DNA of 64,000 nt from Porphyra umbilicalis (GCA_002049455.2 KV918913.1:1-64000); one strand, 5' to 3'. Numbered from the stretch's first letter, positions 42,896-55,230 are shown. The notes: generated by a model not told the origin, from the letters alone. Made by a program: numbers and translations.

Positions 42896-45800
42896 ATGGG
42901 AGGCATAAAGATCGACAAGTTGACGGAGACGAAATTCCACGAGTGGCGTCAGCGCATTGAGATGGTCCTCGCGCTGCGCGACCTGGACGATATGCTTGAC
43001 GAAGACGGCAAGCCGACGGACGCGGAAGACCGCGAGTTGGCGGTGTGGAAGCGTCGAGACACGAAGGAGAGCGCCATCATCGGGCTCACCCTTGGGTCTG
43101 AGCAGCTCGAGCACGTGTCGGGCTTGAAGACGCCGGCGGAAACGTGGTCGACGCTGCAAAGTGTCCTCAAGCGCAAGCGTTTGATGAACAAGATGAAGGC
43201 GGGACGTGAGTTCTACACCGTCGAAATGACCGTCGGCGAGGGCATGCTGGGCTACACTAGCCGCGCGCGCAACCTCGGCGAGAACCTCGATTCAATAAAC
43301 GGCGAGTTGACGGAGATGGTTGTCGCCATGAGCGTTCTCAACGGGCTGACGTAAAAGTATGAGAACATGCTTGTGGCTCAGGACGCCAAGGGCGAGGACG
43401 AAGTAAGCCTCGACTTTGTCAAGAGCCGTTTGCTTCAGGAGGAGCGGCGTCAGGCGGGCAAGTCACCGGCGATCAAGCGCATCGGCGACATGGCACTCGT
43501 CGGCGCCAACTATCGAGGTCAAGGCCGCCGTGGTTACCACTCCAGGATCGAGTGCTACTACTGCCATAAAATTGGGCATATCTGTCACGATTGCCCAAAG
43601 CTGAAGGTCAAGAAGCAGAGACAGGACAAGGTGGCCGCGATTGCGGCTGACGACGGTAGCGACAGCGACGACGCCATCTTTCTGGTGGGCAATGCGGCTG
43701 ACAGAGATGACATCTCCAAGTCGTGGCTTGTCGACTCTGAGGCGTCTGCACACATGTGCTGGATGCGCGGGTGCTTCGACGACTACCAGACGACCATGGG
43801 ACACAGCGTCACGATGGGGGACAAGGGCTCCGTAGCCACGGCGGGCGTCGGAACTGTCTTGCTCAACGTCATCGTTCACGGCAAGACGCGCAAGATCAAG
43901 TTGGAGAAGGTATTCCATGTTCCTACAATGGGCTTCAACCTCATGTCGGTCGGCATGATGGAGGAGCGTGGTGCGGAAGTGTCATTCAAGGGCGGTAAGA
44001 CGATCATCAAGATGAACGAGAAGATTGCTGCGTGCGGCACGCAAAAGAGCGGGCTCTACCATCTAAACATGGCCCCTTTGTCGGATGTTGCTGCGGTGGC
44101 CTCTCTGCAGCTATGGCATGACCGCCATAGGCACGTCGACATGGCTGTCGTTAAGCGGATGATCAATAACAAGGACATTGACGGACGCAAGTGCTCTTCC
44201 ATTGTGGTCAAGGACGTCTGCGAGCCATGCGTGTATGGGAAGGCGGCTATGACGCCTATGCGTAGTGCAGGAGGTGGTCGAGTCAGCAAGCGCCTGCAGC
44301 TCGTGCACTCGGACCTTAGGTGCCAATGTCAGAGCCATCGCGTGGCGGTGCGCTCTACTTCGGCACCTTCACCGACGACTTCTCCCGACTGACAGACGTG
44401 GTCTTCCTGCAGAAGAAGAGCGATCTGCTCCCTGAGTACAAGAAGTGGGTGACGAAGGCCCAGCTGCACACGGGAACCAAGATCAAGATCCTGCGCTGCG
44501 ACAACGGCGTCGAGTATGTGTTGAACACATTAAAGGCTCCCCGAGTTGAGAACGGCAAGACGCACCAGACCACGGTGCCCGACACGCCGCAGCAGAATGG
44601 AGTTGCTGAGCGGCTCAACCGAGTTCTCGTGGAGATGGCTCTGACCATGATGCGACACAAGAACGTCGATCAGGATCTTTGGGCGGATGCCATCGAGACG
44701 TCGGTCAACATCAAGAACCGCGTCACCAGCCGGGCGCTTATCGTCGGCAAGGCGCCTTTTGAGCTGTGGATCGGGAAAAAGCCCAACGTAAGCCACATGC
44801 GGGTGTTTGGGTCGACATGCTGGGTGGTGCTGCACAAGAGTCACATCGACGGCACGTTTGGCGATAGGGCGGCAAAGGGCGTCCTCTTAGGCGATCCCGG
44901 CGGCAGCAAGGCGTATAAGGTCATCCGCGACGACGGCAAGGTCGCAAAGGCACGAAGAGTCGTGTTTGCCAAGACGAACGTACGCGAGGTTGCAGAAAAT
45001 GTAGAGGAGCTTCCCGGAGACGAAAACGTCGAAGTAGAGACGGGCTTGCGTTCTGCAAGCGACGGCGAAGACGTAGATGCTGAAAATGACGACAAGCATG
45101 ACAAGCAAGACGATGGATCTGACAGATCCGCTGACGACAATCAAGGTTGTGGCGGCTCTCAAGACACGCTGCGTCGTAGCGGCAGAGCGCGGCGACCCCC
45201 TGTCGAGTACTGGCGCCCGGTGAGCCTGGTTGCTCACGAGGCGCCCACGGCGTACGCGCAAGCCGTTCAAGGGCAAGAATGGGCCAAGTGGCAGATTGTC
45301 ATGGACGAGGAGATAGAGGCCATCCGCAGGAACAAGACTTGGCGCTTGACGGATCGCCCGGCCAGTCGACGCGTGCTGAAGGGCAAGTGGGTTTACAAGT
45401 TCAAGAACGAGGTTGACAAGAACGGTCACAATACGACGAAGCAGAAGACGCGCCTGTGCTTCATGGGGAACCGGCAGGTCAAGGTGCTCGACTTCAACGA
45501 GACGTTCGCGCCGGTGGCCAAATTCACTACCATCCGGAGCATCCTGGCCATGACGGCGGCAACCGGGTGGGAGCTACGTCAGATGGACGTCAAGACGGCC
45601 TTCCTCAACGGAGGCCTTGACGAGGAGGTCAACATGGAGCAGCCAGATGGCTATGTCGATCCGACGTGTCCTGACAAAGGGTGTCGTCTCCTCCAAGCGC
45701 TGTATGGGCTGAAGCAAGCCCCCAAGATGTGGAACACCAAGCTCGACGACTTCCTCAAGTCGCAGGGGTTCGATAACATCGACCCGGATGCATGCCTCTA

Positions 45801-46791
45801 CCTGTTTATGGATGACTGCGAAATCATCATCGTCCTGGTGTACGTCGACGATCTTCTTTTGGTGGCATCAAGCCTGGCGGCGATCAACAAGATTATGGAC
45901 GCTCTGCACAAGTGTTTTGAGATGCAGGACCTGGGCGAGGCGAAGATCATCCTCGGGCTAGAGATTAGGCGTGACAGGGCGCTGAGCACCCTCAAGCTGT
46001 CGCAGGGAAAGTACGCGGCACAAGTGCTTGAGAACTTCGGGATGGCGGAGTGCAACCCGATCGGAACGCCGCTGGAGGTGGGCCTGCAGCTGGTGAAGGC
46101 CTACGAGAGCGACGACGCGCTGCCCTACCGCGAAGCCGTCGGCAGTCTAATATACCTGATGGTCGGGACGCGTCCTGACCTCGGCTTCGCCATCGGGAAG
46201 CTGAGTCGGTTTGTCTCGTGCTACGACAAGGAGCATTGAGCGGCGATCAAGCGCGTTCTACGGTATGTCACGGGTTCGATGGACAAGGGGATGGTCTTCG
46301 ACAAGAACTCTTCCTGTGTTGTACAAGGCTTTAGTGATGCCGACTGGGCGGGTGACCACGAGACGAGACGATCTACGACGGGCTTCACCTTCATCTTTGG
46401 CGGAGCAGCCTTCAGCTGGTGTTCTCAGTTGCAGAAGACGGTGGCGCTGTCGACGATGGAAGCCGAGTACATGGCTCTATGTGAGGCCAGCAAGGAAGCT
46501 ATTTGGCTCAACAAGCTCGTGCAAAGCGTGGCATCTCAAGGGCTGCGGACAGCGATCTCGGGCGGGCCGATCAACATCAATGTCGACGACAGCGGGTGCA
46601 TTGACTTCTCCAATCACCCCGTTGAGCACAAGAAAAACGACATTCGCTACCACTTCGTGCGCGAGGCCTTCACCACGGACAAGGTGACACTGGAGCATTG
46701 TGCAACGGACGAAATGGTGGCGGACCCGATGACGAAGGAGCTCGGCAAGACCAAGCACGACAAGCATGTCGAGGCCATGGGGCTTTGCTGA
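42896..46791 (+). pseudogene. COP-3 gag-pol polyprotein
   Basis: ATG at 42896 (MGGIKIDKLTETKFHEW). Capsid, then the zinc knuckle CYYCHKIGHICHDC (about 43552), protease with VDSEASAHM (DSGA expected), integrase (CEPCVYGKA, RCDNGVEYV, PQQNGVAERLNRVL), RT (ETFAPVAKFTTIRS, YGLKQAPKMW, intact YVDD near 45843) and RNase H (FSDADWAGDHETRRSTTGF, ALSTMEAEYM, DIRYHFVREA). Lesions: TAA 43352-43354, a frame change near 44320 at the start of the integrase core, and TGA 46237-46239 (Trp in COP-2). Three codons are missing near 46640. It ends at TGA 46789-46791. The protease Gly loss is also seen, with a different residue, in COP-2. Confidence 0.9.
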
Positions 46792-46827
46792 ATAAAATGA
46801 ACCGCCGCGGCAACAAGCAAGGAGGAG

Positions 46828-47243
46828 AGTTGGACTGTGATGCTCGTCGCCGACTCCACTGGCGGTTCGCGGATGAATGATGGTCGGTAACCCCTATGGC
46901 ACCGCAGATGGTACATTTGCAAGACGTGGTCAAGCTGCACACATTTGTGTTGGGTCATCTTGAAACGTTACTTTTGGCATGTTTTGCATGTGATCTTCGC
47001 TTTGCTCTAGTGGCTGTTGATTTGGTGAGTGATTCGATTTAGTGCGAGGGCGTGGGCGTCGCTGTGGGCGCCGAAGGGGGCAGTACTTGGCCGGTGGGGA
47101 CTATTTGAGAGGTGCTCTCGGTTGGGAAAGGCGGGGAACCTGAGGACAACCAACAAAGCACGTTCGCACACACATAAACAAGGTCAAGCCGCTCAACCAC
47201 TTCACCATGGTCCCCCAACCCCTATGCCCACTGCATTTCAACA
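46828..47243 (+). repeat. COP-3 3' LTR
   Basis: 416 bp, first base changed (agttgg for tgttgg), ends tttcaaca. It is followed by cccga, the mutated target copy, and then GYP-2 RT. Confidence 0.9.
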
Positions 47244-49770
47244 CCCGAAACCCGAAGGGACGATGCGGTTCTGCGTGGATTCCCGCCAACTCAACGAGGT
47301 AAAGGTGCGGGACGTGTATCCGTTGACCCGTATGGAAGATTGTATTGACTTCTTCGGGGACACCAACGTGTTCTTGACGCTCGTCTGCAACTTGGGGTAT
47401 TGACAGATCCCCGTGGAGGACTAGGACCGGGACGAAACGACCGTCGTTTGCCATGAGGGGGCCTATCGTTACATTCACCTTCTCTTCGGTCTGTCCAATG
47501 CCCCGGCGATTTTCCAACGGGCCATCGACATGATTCTCGGCGGACTTAAGTGGAAGAGCTGCCTCGTGTACCTTGACGAAATCATCGCTTTCTAGCAGTC
47601 GGCGGGGGAACACGTGAAACACCTCCGGGAGGTCTTCACGGCGCTGCGTGGCGCGGGTGTCTCCCTGAAGGCAAAGAAGTGCCACTTTTTCCAAGAGGAG
47701 GTGGAGTATTTGGGCCACATCGTGGGCCGGGAAAAGCTGAAGGTAGAAGACAAGAATATCCGCGGACTTAAGGGGGCGTCTCTCTCGCGGTGCAAGAAGG
47801 ACCTACGTAGCTTCCTTGGGATGTGTAATGTCTATCGAAGGTTCGTCAAGGACTACGCCAAAGTGGCGCGGCCGTTCGCCGCGATGATGAGTTCAAAGAG
47901 GCCCGACCGGTGGGGGACGTTGTCCGAAGAGGCCTTGCGGGCATTTGCGGAGCTCGAGAGGCGACTCACGGAGGCCCCCATCTTCGCCCTACCGCGGCGC
48001 CAAGGGACCTACACGTTGGACACCGACGCAAGCGCTGGACAAGTCGGCGTGGTCCTTGTACTAAAGCAACCCGACCAATCCACGCGGCCCGTGGGCAATT
48101 GGAGCTGCTCCCTGAACGCGGCGGAGCGGAACTACTGCACGACGGAGCGAGAGTGTCTCGCGGTGGTGTGGGTGTCCCTCCTTCTCTGTCCCTACGGCAA
48201 ACGGATTCGCTTCACGGTGCGCACGGACCGAGTGGCGCTCAAGAGGATGCTACACATGGACGGGGCCCACGAGAGGCTGGCGGGGTGGCGGTTGCGGTTG
48301 GCGAAGTTTGACTACGGGGTGCAGACGCTGGCAGAGGCGTCACACAACGCAACGGACATGATGTCACGCATCCCAACGCCTGCGGGAGACGAGGGGGCGA
48401 TACCCGACGCGGTACCCTGTCTGGCTTTGCCCAACTCGTCGGGCGCATGGCATTTACCGCCGGAGACCAACGGGGGGCTCCTATCCTCCCTCACGCTAGC
48501 CGAGCACCTCGAGGGGCAAGTGGAAGATGCACGGTGCAAGGAGTTCCGTGCGGCAATGGATGGCAACGACAAGTCTCGCTTTCGCGAGGGCCCGAACGGC
48601 CTGTTTGTGCGCACGGCGCCGTTGGACAAGGCCGCGCAGGTCTTCGTGCTGACCCACATGCGCTACAGGGTGGTGATGCGGGAACGCTACCCGCCGCAAG
48701 CCGGGCATCCCGGGGCGAACAAGATGTACACGTCGATTCGACGGTGGTTTTATCTGGAATCGATGGTGCTGGACGTCTACGCCCTCTTGGCCAACTGCAC
48801 TCAGTGCGCAAGGAACCGCGTCGGCAAGCGACGCAAGAAAAACTACCTCAAGACCTTTTCCCCGACGGAACCGCTGATGGATCTGTACGTGGACCTGCTC
48901 GGCCCCCTTCCCCGGACGGCGTCGGGCAACGAATACCTGTTGGTCATCGTGGATCGCTTCTCCAAGATGATTCGAGCCATCCCCCTTCAGCGGATTGACG
49001 CGGAGCCCATCGCGGCAGCTTTCTTGGACAACTTCGTGGCGGCATACAGACCCCCGGCGACGATTTTATCGGACAATGGCCCCCAGTTCCGCTTCACGTT
49101 CTTCCAAGGGGTTTGCTCGCTCCTCGGGATCTCCAACCGATACTCCACGACGTACCACGCGCAGACAAACGGCCAAACGGAACGGTACAACCGGACCATC
49201 GTGGGGCAGCTGCGGACGTACGTCGAGGACCACCATGACTGATGGGACGAGCTAGTTTCGATGCTGACGTTGGCCTACAACAGTCGACCGCAGCAGAGCA
49301 TCGGGGTGGCGCCCCTCTATTTTGTCACCCCCGAGCGGGTACGGAGTCTCTCCGTGGAACTAATGGTCGGCTCCCCGACACCCGAGGAGACGGACGGCAG
49401 CCCACGAGCCATTCGAAAGGTCATTCAGGCGCGGTTGCGTAACCTGTTCCACAATTTACGGAGGTCCTTCACGCTGGCACAGCGGCGGTAAAAGAGGAAC
49501 TACGACGCCCGCGTACGGCCAGTCAACAAGGACGTCCACGCGGGGGACTGGGTGTTCGTCGATGGTCACACGCAGACAAAGTACAAGCTCGGGACACGCG
49601 CGGCCAGACCTTGCGATGAGGTCGCCGACGATGATACGCAACGACTATGGACCGGCTGGTGGGGGTACCACCCCGAGGAGGACACCCTCGAGTTGGCCAG
49701 TCGGTTCGCGTCACGTAAGGTGCACCAGTATATGCGACGCGTGGGCCTCGAGTCGAAGAAGCCGGGTCGG
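47244..49770 (+). pseudogene. GYP-2 RT C-terminus, RNase H, integrase, chromodomain remnant
   Basis: One forward frame: TMRFCVDSRQLNEV, FGLSNAPAIFQ, and the RT box YLDE (about 47570; second Asp lost). RNase H: TLDTDASAGQVG, TERECLAVVW. Integrase: YPPQAGHPG, CTQCARNR, DLLGPLP, SDNGPQF, NGQTERYNR. The tail has DVHAGDWVFVDG and a chromodomain-like end (WTGWWGYHPEEDTLELASRF, about 49645-49700). Stops at 47401, 47422, 47593, 49240 and 49489. Non-functional. Confidence 0.87.
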
Positions 49771-50240
49771 TCGTCGACTTCCTCGCGTACGACAATTCCC
49801 ATGCGGGACACGTGGCTTTCAAGTTTCGAATCGTGGCCGATTTTTGGGTTTAACACGTGTCCCGGCCGGAGCCACGTCACCGTGGTGGCCACTGCCCCTA
49901 TCGCATGGCGGGATGGCAGTTTTTCCCGCGACCCGAAAGCGGACCAAGGCGATCGGATCGCATGGACAGTTTCAGGGGACAGCGGCGATACGCGACGGCT
50001 GACCGGCGTGGGCCTGTCGGACGTTGGGCCACAAGGGTGGATCGAGATTCGGCCTGACGAACAAGGGGCTCTCCCAGAGGATGATACGCAAACGACCCGC
50101 GTGGGGTCTATTGTTCGCTGACGCGCCGTACGGCACCGTCGACACTACGAGACCCCCTACACTACTACGCGCTACGACTTCAACTCCCGAGGGGGCTGTC
50201 ACCCCACCCATTTCGACATCACTACCCCCCCCATCCCGGG
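49771..50240. other. GYP-2 region between pol and antisense ORF
   Basis: About 470 bp with no convincing frame on either strand; the counterpart of the 210-bp spacer in GYP-1. Confidence 0.45.
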
Positions 50241-51874
50241 TCAGCGGCGGGCCGACGAAGTCCGACCCCACTCGGGACCGGGTGGACCACGGGGGCGCTG
50301 CGCCGGCGGCTCCTCGTGGTAAATGTCGCGGTCGCGGTGATGCTGCTGGCGGCGGTTGGCCCCACCGGCGGCCACGCCGACCTCGCGAAGGAGAACCGCG
50401 CGGATGCTACGCCGACCGACCAACTGGAGCGACTCTATCGCGTGACGGGTCGGAACTCCGGGGTGTTCGCGGGCCCACTGGGCGATCGAGTCGCCAAGAG
50501 ACACCTCGGTGTGACATAAGCCTGTTACCAAGATCCCCTTGGTGTGCCGCGGAATTCCCCGGGGTCGAAAGCCACTACGCGCGACAACCCCTGCGGGACG
50601 CAATCCGAAGGGGTGCGGTCAAGTCGGTCGAAGGCCACGTCGGGGATGTCGCGGTGTTCCATGGGGTCGAACGAGACGATGAGGATACCCCCGGAGTTGC
50701 GCACAGAGGGGGCGGCGGACACGGCCGACGGCGACGAACCCGGAGGAGACGACCCCGCTGCGCCGGTCACCACGGAGGAAGCAGGCGGCTCGGTCCCACC
50801 CGCGGGGTAACGCGGGCTGCGGGCGGCCGAGATGGCGGCGGCCCAACCCCCACGAGCACGGTCGTAGTCACGCGCCTCGAGGATGTCCGCGGTGAAGGGC
50901 AAGTCGAAGGGGCGAAAATCCTCGGCGACCTTGGCGTGGGTTCAGTCGTCGTCCACCTCGAGGGACGCCCAGATCCAACCCTCGCGGTCCTGATGGGCGG
51001 CGCTACGAGCGCGAAGGCGCTGACGGAAGGCCTGCGCGTCGGGGAGCTGGTCCGCGAGGTCCAACAACTCCTTGAGGACGACGCTCGCCTTCGCGTCGGG
51101 AGCCGCGGCGTTGACGCAGATTTTGGACGGCCCGACGGAGCGGATCCAATCGAGGAGACGCGGGGGGAAGCGCCACAAGACCGGACGGGTGCGGAAGGTC
51201 TCAAGGAGATCGACGGCGGCTGCAAGAGCCCACTCTCTACGGAGGATGGCCCATGGGGTGCGCCATTCCGCGTAGAGGTCGTCCGTGGCGTAGGCGTGTA
51301 CCCACAGAATTTCCACCATGCAGCCGTAGGGGACCTCGACCCCGGACTACCACGCGGGAGTCGGCAGGTAGAAGCGCGAGCGGGTCTCCGTGGCGCAGCT
51401 CGAGTACTCCGCCTGGTGCCAAGCCACGAGGTGTCTGGTGAGGCCGCCCCGGTTGTTGCGGACCGTCGTCAGCTGAACCGTCGTGGGGCTTTCCGGGTCC
51501 GACACTTCGATGAAGGGCGGGAACGTGAGGATGTAGTCGAAGGTCGGCACCAACGGAGGGTTCACCGGGGGGTCGTCCATGAAGCCGACGTACGAACGGC
51601 GGTACCCCACCTCGCGGCTACGCCACACCACGGTGATCGACGAGGCTCGATCGTCAATGGAAGGTACGAGGGCATGCGGCATCGCCGCGATGTGCTTGGC
51701 GAACGGGTTGGCGGGGCACATCGAGTCGATTCCCCGGAGCGTCGCGTGAACCAGCGTGTCTGCCACGCCCATGCGGGCCTCCTCGCGTTCCCACGCCGGC
51801 GCCCACGTCGACGGGTCGGAAAACACGGACAGGGGGCCCACGGCGGTCGAGTAGCGCATCTCCTTGTCGGCCAT
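50241..51874 (-). pseudogene. GYP-2 antisense ORF (aORF)
   Basis: ATG at 51874-51872 (MADKEMRYSTAVG). One minus-strand frame with stops near 51347 and 50942 and coding-like protein throughout: WAPAWEREEARMGVADTL, FDYILTFPPFIEVSDPESP, CMVEILWVHAYATDDLYAEW, VVLKELLDLADQLPDAQAF, REGWIWASLEVDDD, DILEARDYDRARGGWAAA. The end changes frame near 50560 (GDSIAQWAREHPGVP, RAVLLREVG). Same place and strand as the GYP-1 aORF. I recognise no family; faint resemblance to GYP-1 is seen in the C-terminal part and in the FDY/YYD-SDP/APG segment. Confidence 0.6.
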
Positions 51875-52442
51875 CGCGAAGGACGACGTGGGCACGGGCG
51901 CCTTGTAGTCAGGCGGCTGCCGGGTCCTCGGTCCGGCGAGGGGGAGTCGAAGGCAGCCACGTAGTGGAGGGAGGGGGAACCCCCGAGGATCAACAGAAGC
52001 AAGAAGCTGCGGGCACAACGGGGGGGGGTGGACGGCACGTCGTGGGATGGGATGAGGAACGAGTCGGCGAACTCCGCGTCGCAGCGATCGAAGGCGGGTT
52101 ACGTCGCGGGGTGGTGCGGAGGAGTCGTGGAGTCGCGCGTGGGGGGGGGGCGAGACCGGGGTGTGCGTGTGGGCCCACGGGGAGGGGTCGGGCCAACATG
52201 CTTCACGGGGGGTGTGGGGGCCGCTAGACACCGATGTGGGCCGCGCGTCACGCCACGCCGGTGTGGCGTGGGGCCGATCCAGTCCGCGGACCGACCTCGA
52301 AAACCCCTCTGGGGCGGGAATCGGGCGGGGGGGGGGGGTGGCAGTTGTGGCCGGCACCCGGCCAGGGGGCCGGGCCGGAATCCCCTCCTCAGGGGTCGTC
52401 CCGGGATGGGCAGGGACGCCACGTCACGCGACGAGGGGGCTT
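51875..52442. other. GYP-2 region between aORF start and 3' LTR
   Basis: G-rich, with homopolymers (52326-52337). It would contain the aORF promoter if transcribed. The purine stretch gagggggc (52434-52441) before the 3' LTR is the likely polypurine tract. Confidence 0.5.
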
Positions 52443-52939
52443 TGTGGCGGTCGGAGGTCTAACAGTTGGAAAGGACGTGGCCCCTCAGCTGTGGACAGCA
52501 CACCCCCGGGGGCCGTCCCAAAATATCCCGATCCGGGCCAGCAAGGGAATGACCTGTCCAGATCCCGGGGAGATTAAATTCGGTCGGGGGCGGGGCTTTT
52601 CCCCTGTGCTTTTCCCAGCCCCCCGACTACTTGTTTGAACTTTTTCTGTTGGAGGGATTTATCTGTTTGGCGCATTTGGGGCGGCTACTCTAGCCGCCGG
52701 CGTTCAGGTTTGGGAGGGGTTATTGACCGTGGGGACGCCGTCCCCATCGCTGTATGATAAAACCAACTGTGCTTTGGACTACGATTCCGCCCTGAGCTTT
52801 ACCGTGATCCTCTTCTCCCGATGGGGGAAGGCTGGGCTGTGGGTCGATTTCTGCGACAGTTCTTTCGACGGACCGAGCTGATCAAGAGGTCACTTCGGCA
52901 AGACGAAGAACCAACGTAGTGGTTCCTAGAACCGCTACA
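52443..52939 (+). repeat. GYP-2 3' LTR
   Basis: 497 bp matching 38651-39148, followed by target copy cacgt (52940-52944). Confidence 0.92.
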
Positions 52940-54778
52940 CACGTGCGTCAATACCCAAGCCCCCGTTGCAACCGTCAGATTGCCAAGTGGCCGCTGCGGC
53001 CGCGATCATGGCGGCCGCGATCGTCGCGGCCTCCTCAACGGTTGTGCTCGGCGGCGGGTGGCGGGGCATGGGGACTTGAGAGGGGGCAGCAGGCGTTGGC
53101 GGCGGCACCTGCAGATGGTCATCAGCCATCGAGATGCCGTCCTCGTTGTCGACGTCGTCGTAGGGCGACGTCTGTGGCCACATCTTGTCCGACGCTTGGT
53201 CGTGAGAGATAGGCGGCTGGGAGGTTGCAGAGGAAGCAGACGATAAATAACTTCCACCCGCCGCAGGGGCAGTCCGCGTACGCTTGCAGAGCACGACTTC
53301 TACGGGAACAGCACTACAACCACGACCACGCCCACGGCCTCGACCGCGCCCGCCCCTCCTGCTGCGAGCACCATGGCGGCGCTCGCCACGCGCCCAGGAT
53401 GGGGGCTCGTCCCAGCTCTCGTCTTCGTCCATAGCAGGCCCCAACTTGTCTTGTCCGCGGCAACCCGTGCCCTCGCCGCCGCGGCTCAGGCCACAAGATG
53501 CGGCCTCGGCGTTGTCGTCGTCCCCTCTCCCTTCTTCCCCGCCACGCCTTGTTCGCTTACCCGCCTCGTTCCCCTCTGCCTCCTCTAGGCGCCTACGCAT
53601 CTGCAGGGCCCACCACTTGCGGCCCTCCTGGGAGTTGGCGATCTCTCGTGCCAACCAGCACGCCAACGCATTGAGCTGCTCAAAAGACTTGGCCAGCGAC
53701 TCAAGCGCGGCCGTGGTGGCGGCCTCCTCGCGGTGTAGAAGAAGCTCCGAGCGCGATGCGGCCTTAAAGGCTTTGCAGCCGGGCGCCGCTCTTGAAACAA
53801 GCTCTTGCTGAAAGCATTTCTGCCCCGTGCGCAAGTAGAAGAAAGTGGGGCGCTCCCATTACCGTCGTCTTGGAACTCGTCGTCATCAACTTGGTCGTCG
53901 ACAATGCCGAGCAGCGCAAGCGGATCGGCGTCAGGACTCTAAGAGCCAGGCACAGACTGTGCGAGCGGACCGTCGTGCTCCCCCGACGCCGTCCCTCTGA
54001 GCGCCGCAACCGTCGCGCCCCCCCCAAACTTTTCCAAGTCTCTCAGAATTCGCCAGTTTCTAAAAGGCGGGCACAAAAGCTTGACGGCCAAAGAAGGGTT
54101 GAGGCCGTCGTACGGGCTGAGGCCATTGTACTTGGCCTTAGCCGAATTGATGAGCTGCTCTGGCGATGAGTGGCCAGTCATCTTGAGCTTGAGCACGTCC
54201 AAAGAGCCCTCCTTGAAGCGATGAACGGCAGGGAAAATGCCGCACGGGAGCTCCTTCATGCTGGCCGGCGTCGACCGGGCCCGCCGGCGCGCCACTTTGG
54301 ACATGTCGCCGGGTAGGCGACGGCGGAAGCGGTCGGCCACGTCCTCATGGAAATTCCGCAGAGTCTGGTCCACCCTCACCTCGGCGTTGAGCGTCAACTT
54401 CTTGTAGACAGCAGAAAACGCGTTCCGCTCCGCGTCGGTCCACGACATACCACGTGTTCCCCAGCCCCCGGTGGCGTGCCCGCAAGCCCGGGCAATGGCC
54501 TGTGACCGGCTCTGCTCGTGGCGGCCACGCGCCGCCGCGACCGCGGCACGGAGCTCCAAGATATCTTCTCGCAGCCACTCCTCCTCCATCGGCAGCATCG
54601 GGCGCTCCATCTGCTGCGCCCGCTTCCGCACGAGCACACCGGCGTCCGCCCCTGTCTACTGCCTCGCACCGTCAACCGCAGCGGCCGTTGTCGCTGGCGC
54701 TGCGTCGTCAGCCTCCGACACTGCCACCACGGATTGGGGGACAGCCTTTGAGTAGGGGCCGCGGCGCGGTGCTTCCAT
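52940..54778 (-). pseudogene. Myb/SANT-like, NAM-associated type protein (N-terminal part), interrupted by GYP-2
   Basis: ATG at 54778-54776 (MEAPRRGPYS). A Myb/SANT-like helix set begins SWTDAERNAFSAVYKKLT. The following part, SSPEQLINSAKAKYNG and FRNWRILRDLEKFGG, has the pattern of the trihelix/NAM-associated proteins that often accompany PIF/Harbinger transposases. After a frame change near 53900 comes PGCKAFKAASRSE, helical AALESLAKSFEQLNALACWLAREI, an Arg-Gly run and an acidic tail. TAG at 54658-54656 lies between the ATG and the domain. The frame runs into GYP-2 at 52940 and continues in register at 38650. Nuclear DNA binding is inferred. It could be the second ORF of the Harbinger element whose transposase is at 34477-35946 (convergent), or a host gene. 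Confidence 0.62.
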
Positions 54779-54904
54779 CGCTAAAATGTGGCCACGCCTC
54801 GCAGGGCCGATCGTGCCTCGGGGAGTGCGCCGGCCATTCGACAGAGACTGACGCTCCGTCATCAACGATGCGCGCATCACCACGCAGCGCCTTAAGATCT
54901 TTGA

Positions 54905-55230
54905 GATCTCTTGTTGTTAGCCAATCATAATCCACCGTTCGGTGATCCGGGCCACGCTGCCTCTGCTGTCGATCTCGTGGTGTGCAAGCGGAACATCCGG
55001 TCACCGCTTTGCGCTGTCCCATTGCTTATTCTGAGCCAATCAGAAGCCGCCATTGCATGATCCGGGCCATGCGCCCTTCGCTGCCGGTCTCGTGCTTTTG
55101 AAGAGTGAGAGTCATTCAATACGTGGCGCCGTGCCATCTCTTCTTCTGAACCATTCAGAACACGCCATTGCATGATCCCGGCCACGCGACTTTTATTGCC
55201 GCTCTCGCTGCTGTGAAGCGTGAGGGGGGG
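54905..55230. repeat. ~110-120-bp tandem repeat with CCAAT motifs
   Basis: Three degenerate copies starting near 54912, 55027 and 55143. Each has agccaatca or a relic (aaccattca), then cattgcatgatccgggccacg-like sequence and a gct...ctcgt block. It lies directly upstream of the minus-strand Myb/SANT-like ORF, so a promoter role is plausible; CCAAT boxes work in either orientation. Confidence 0.7.

Larger units (their letters stand above)
42297..47243 (+). mobile_element. Ty1/copia retrotransposon COP-3, nested in GYP-2 RT
   Basis: LTRs 42297-42713 and 46828-47243 (tgttggac...ttaaca), target sites accga (42292-42296) and cccga (47244-47248, one mutation). A perfect iMet half-tRNA primer site and a purine tract aagcaaggaggagag (46814-46828 region) are present. 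gag-pol is nearly intact: one in-frame TAA in gag, one frame change near 44320, one TGA at 46237. Related to COP-2 at protein level. Confidence 0.94.
38651..52939 (+). mobile_element. Ty3/gypsy chromovirus GYP-2, split by COP-3
   Basis: 14.3 kb including the nested copia COP-3; about 9.3 kb on its own. LTRs of 498 and 497 bp (38651-39148, 52443-52939) with mirrored ends (tgtggcggt / accgctaca) and a perfect target duplication cacgt (38646-38650, 52940-52944). gag, protease, RT, RNase H, integrase and a degenerate chromodomain lie on plus, and an antisense ORF before the 3' LTR. Many stops; RT box YLDE. The LTRs differ at a few percent of positions by eye, so it is older than GYP-1. Confidence 0.95.
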
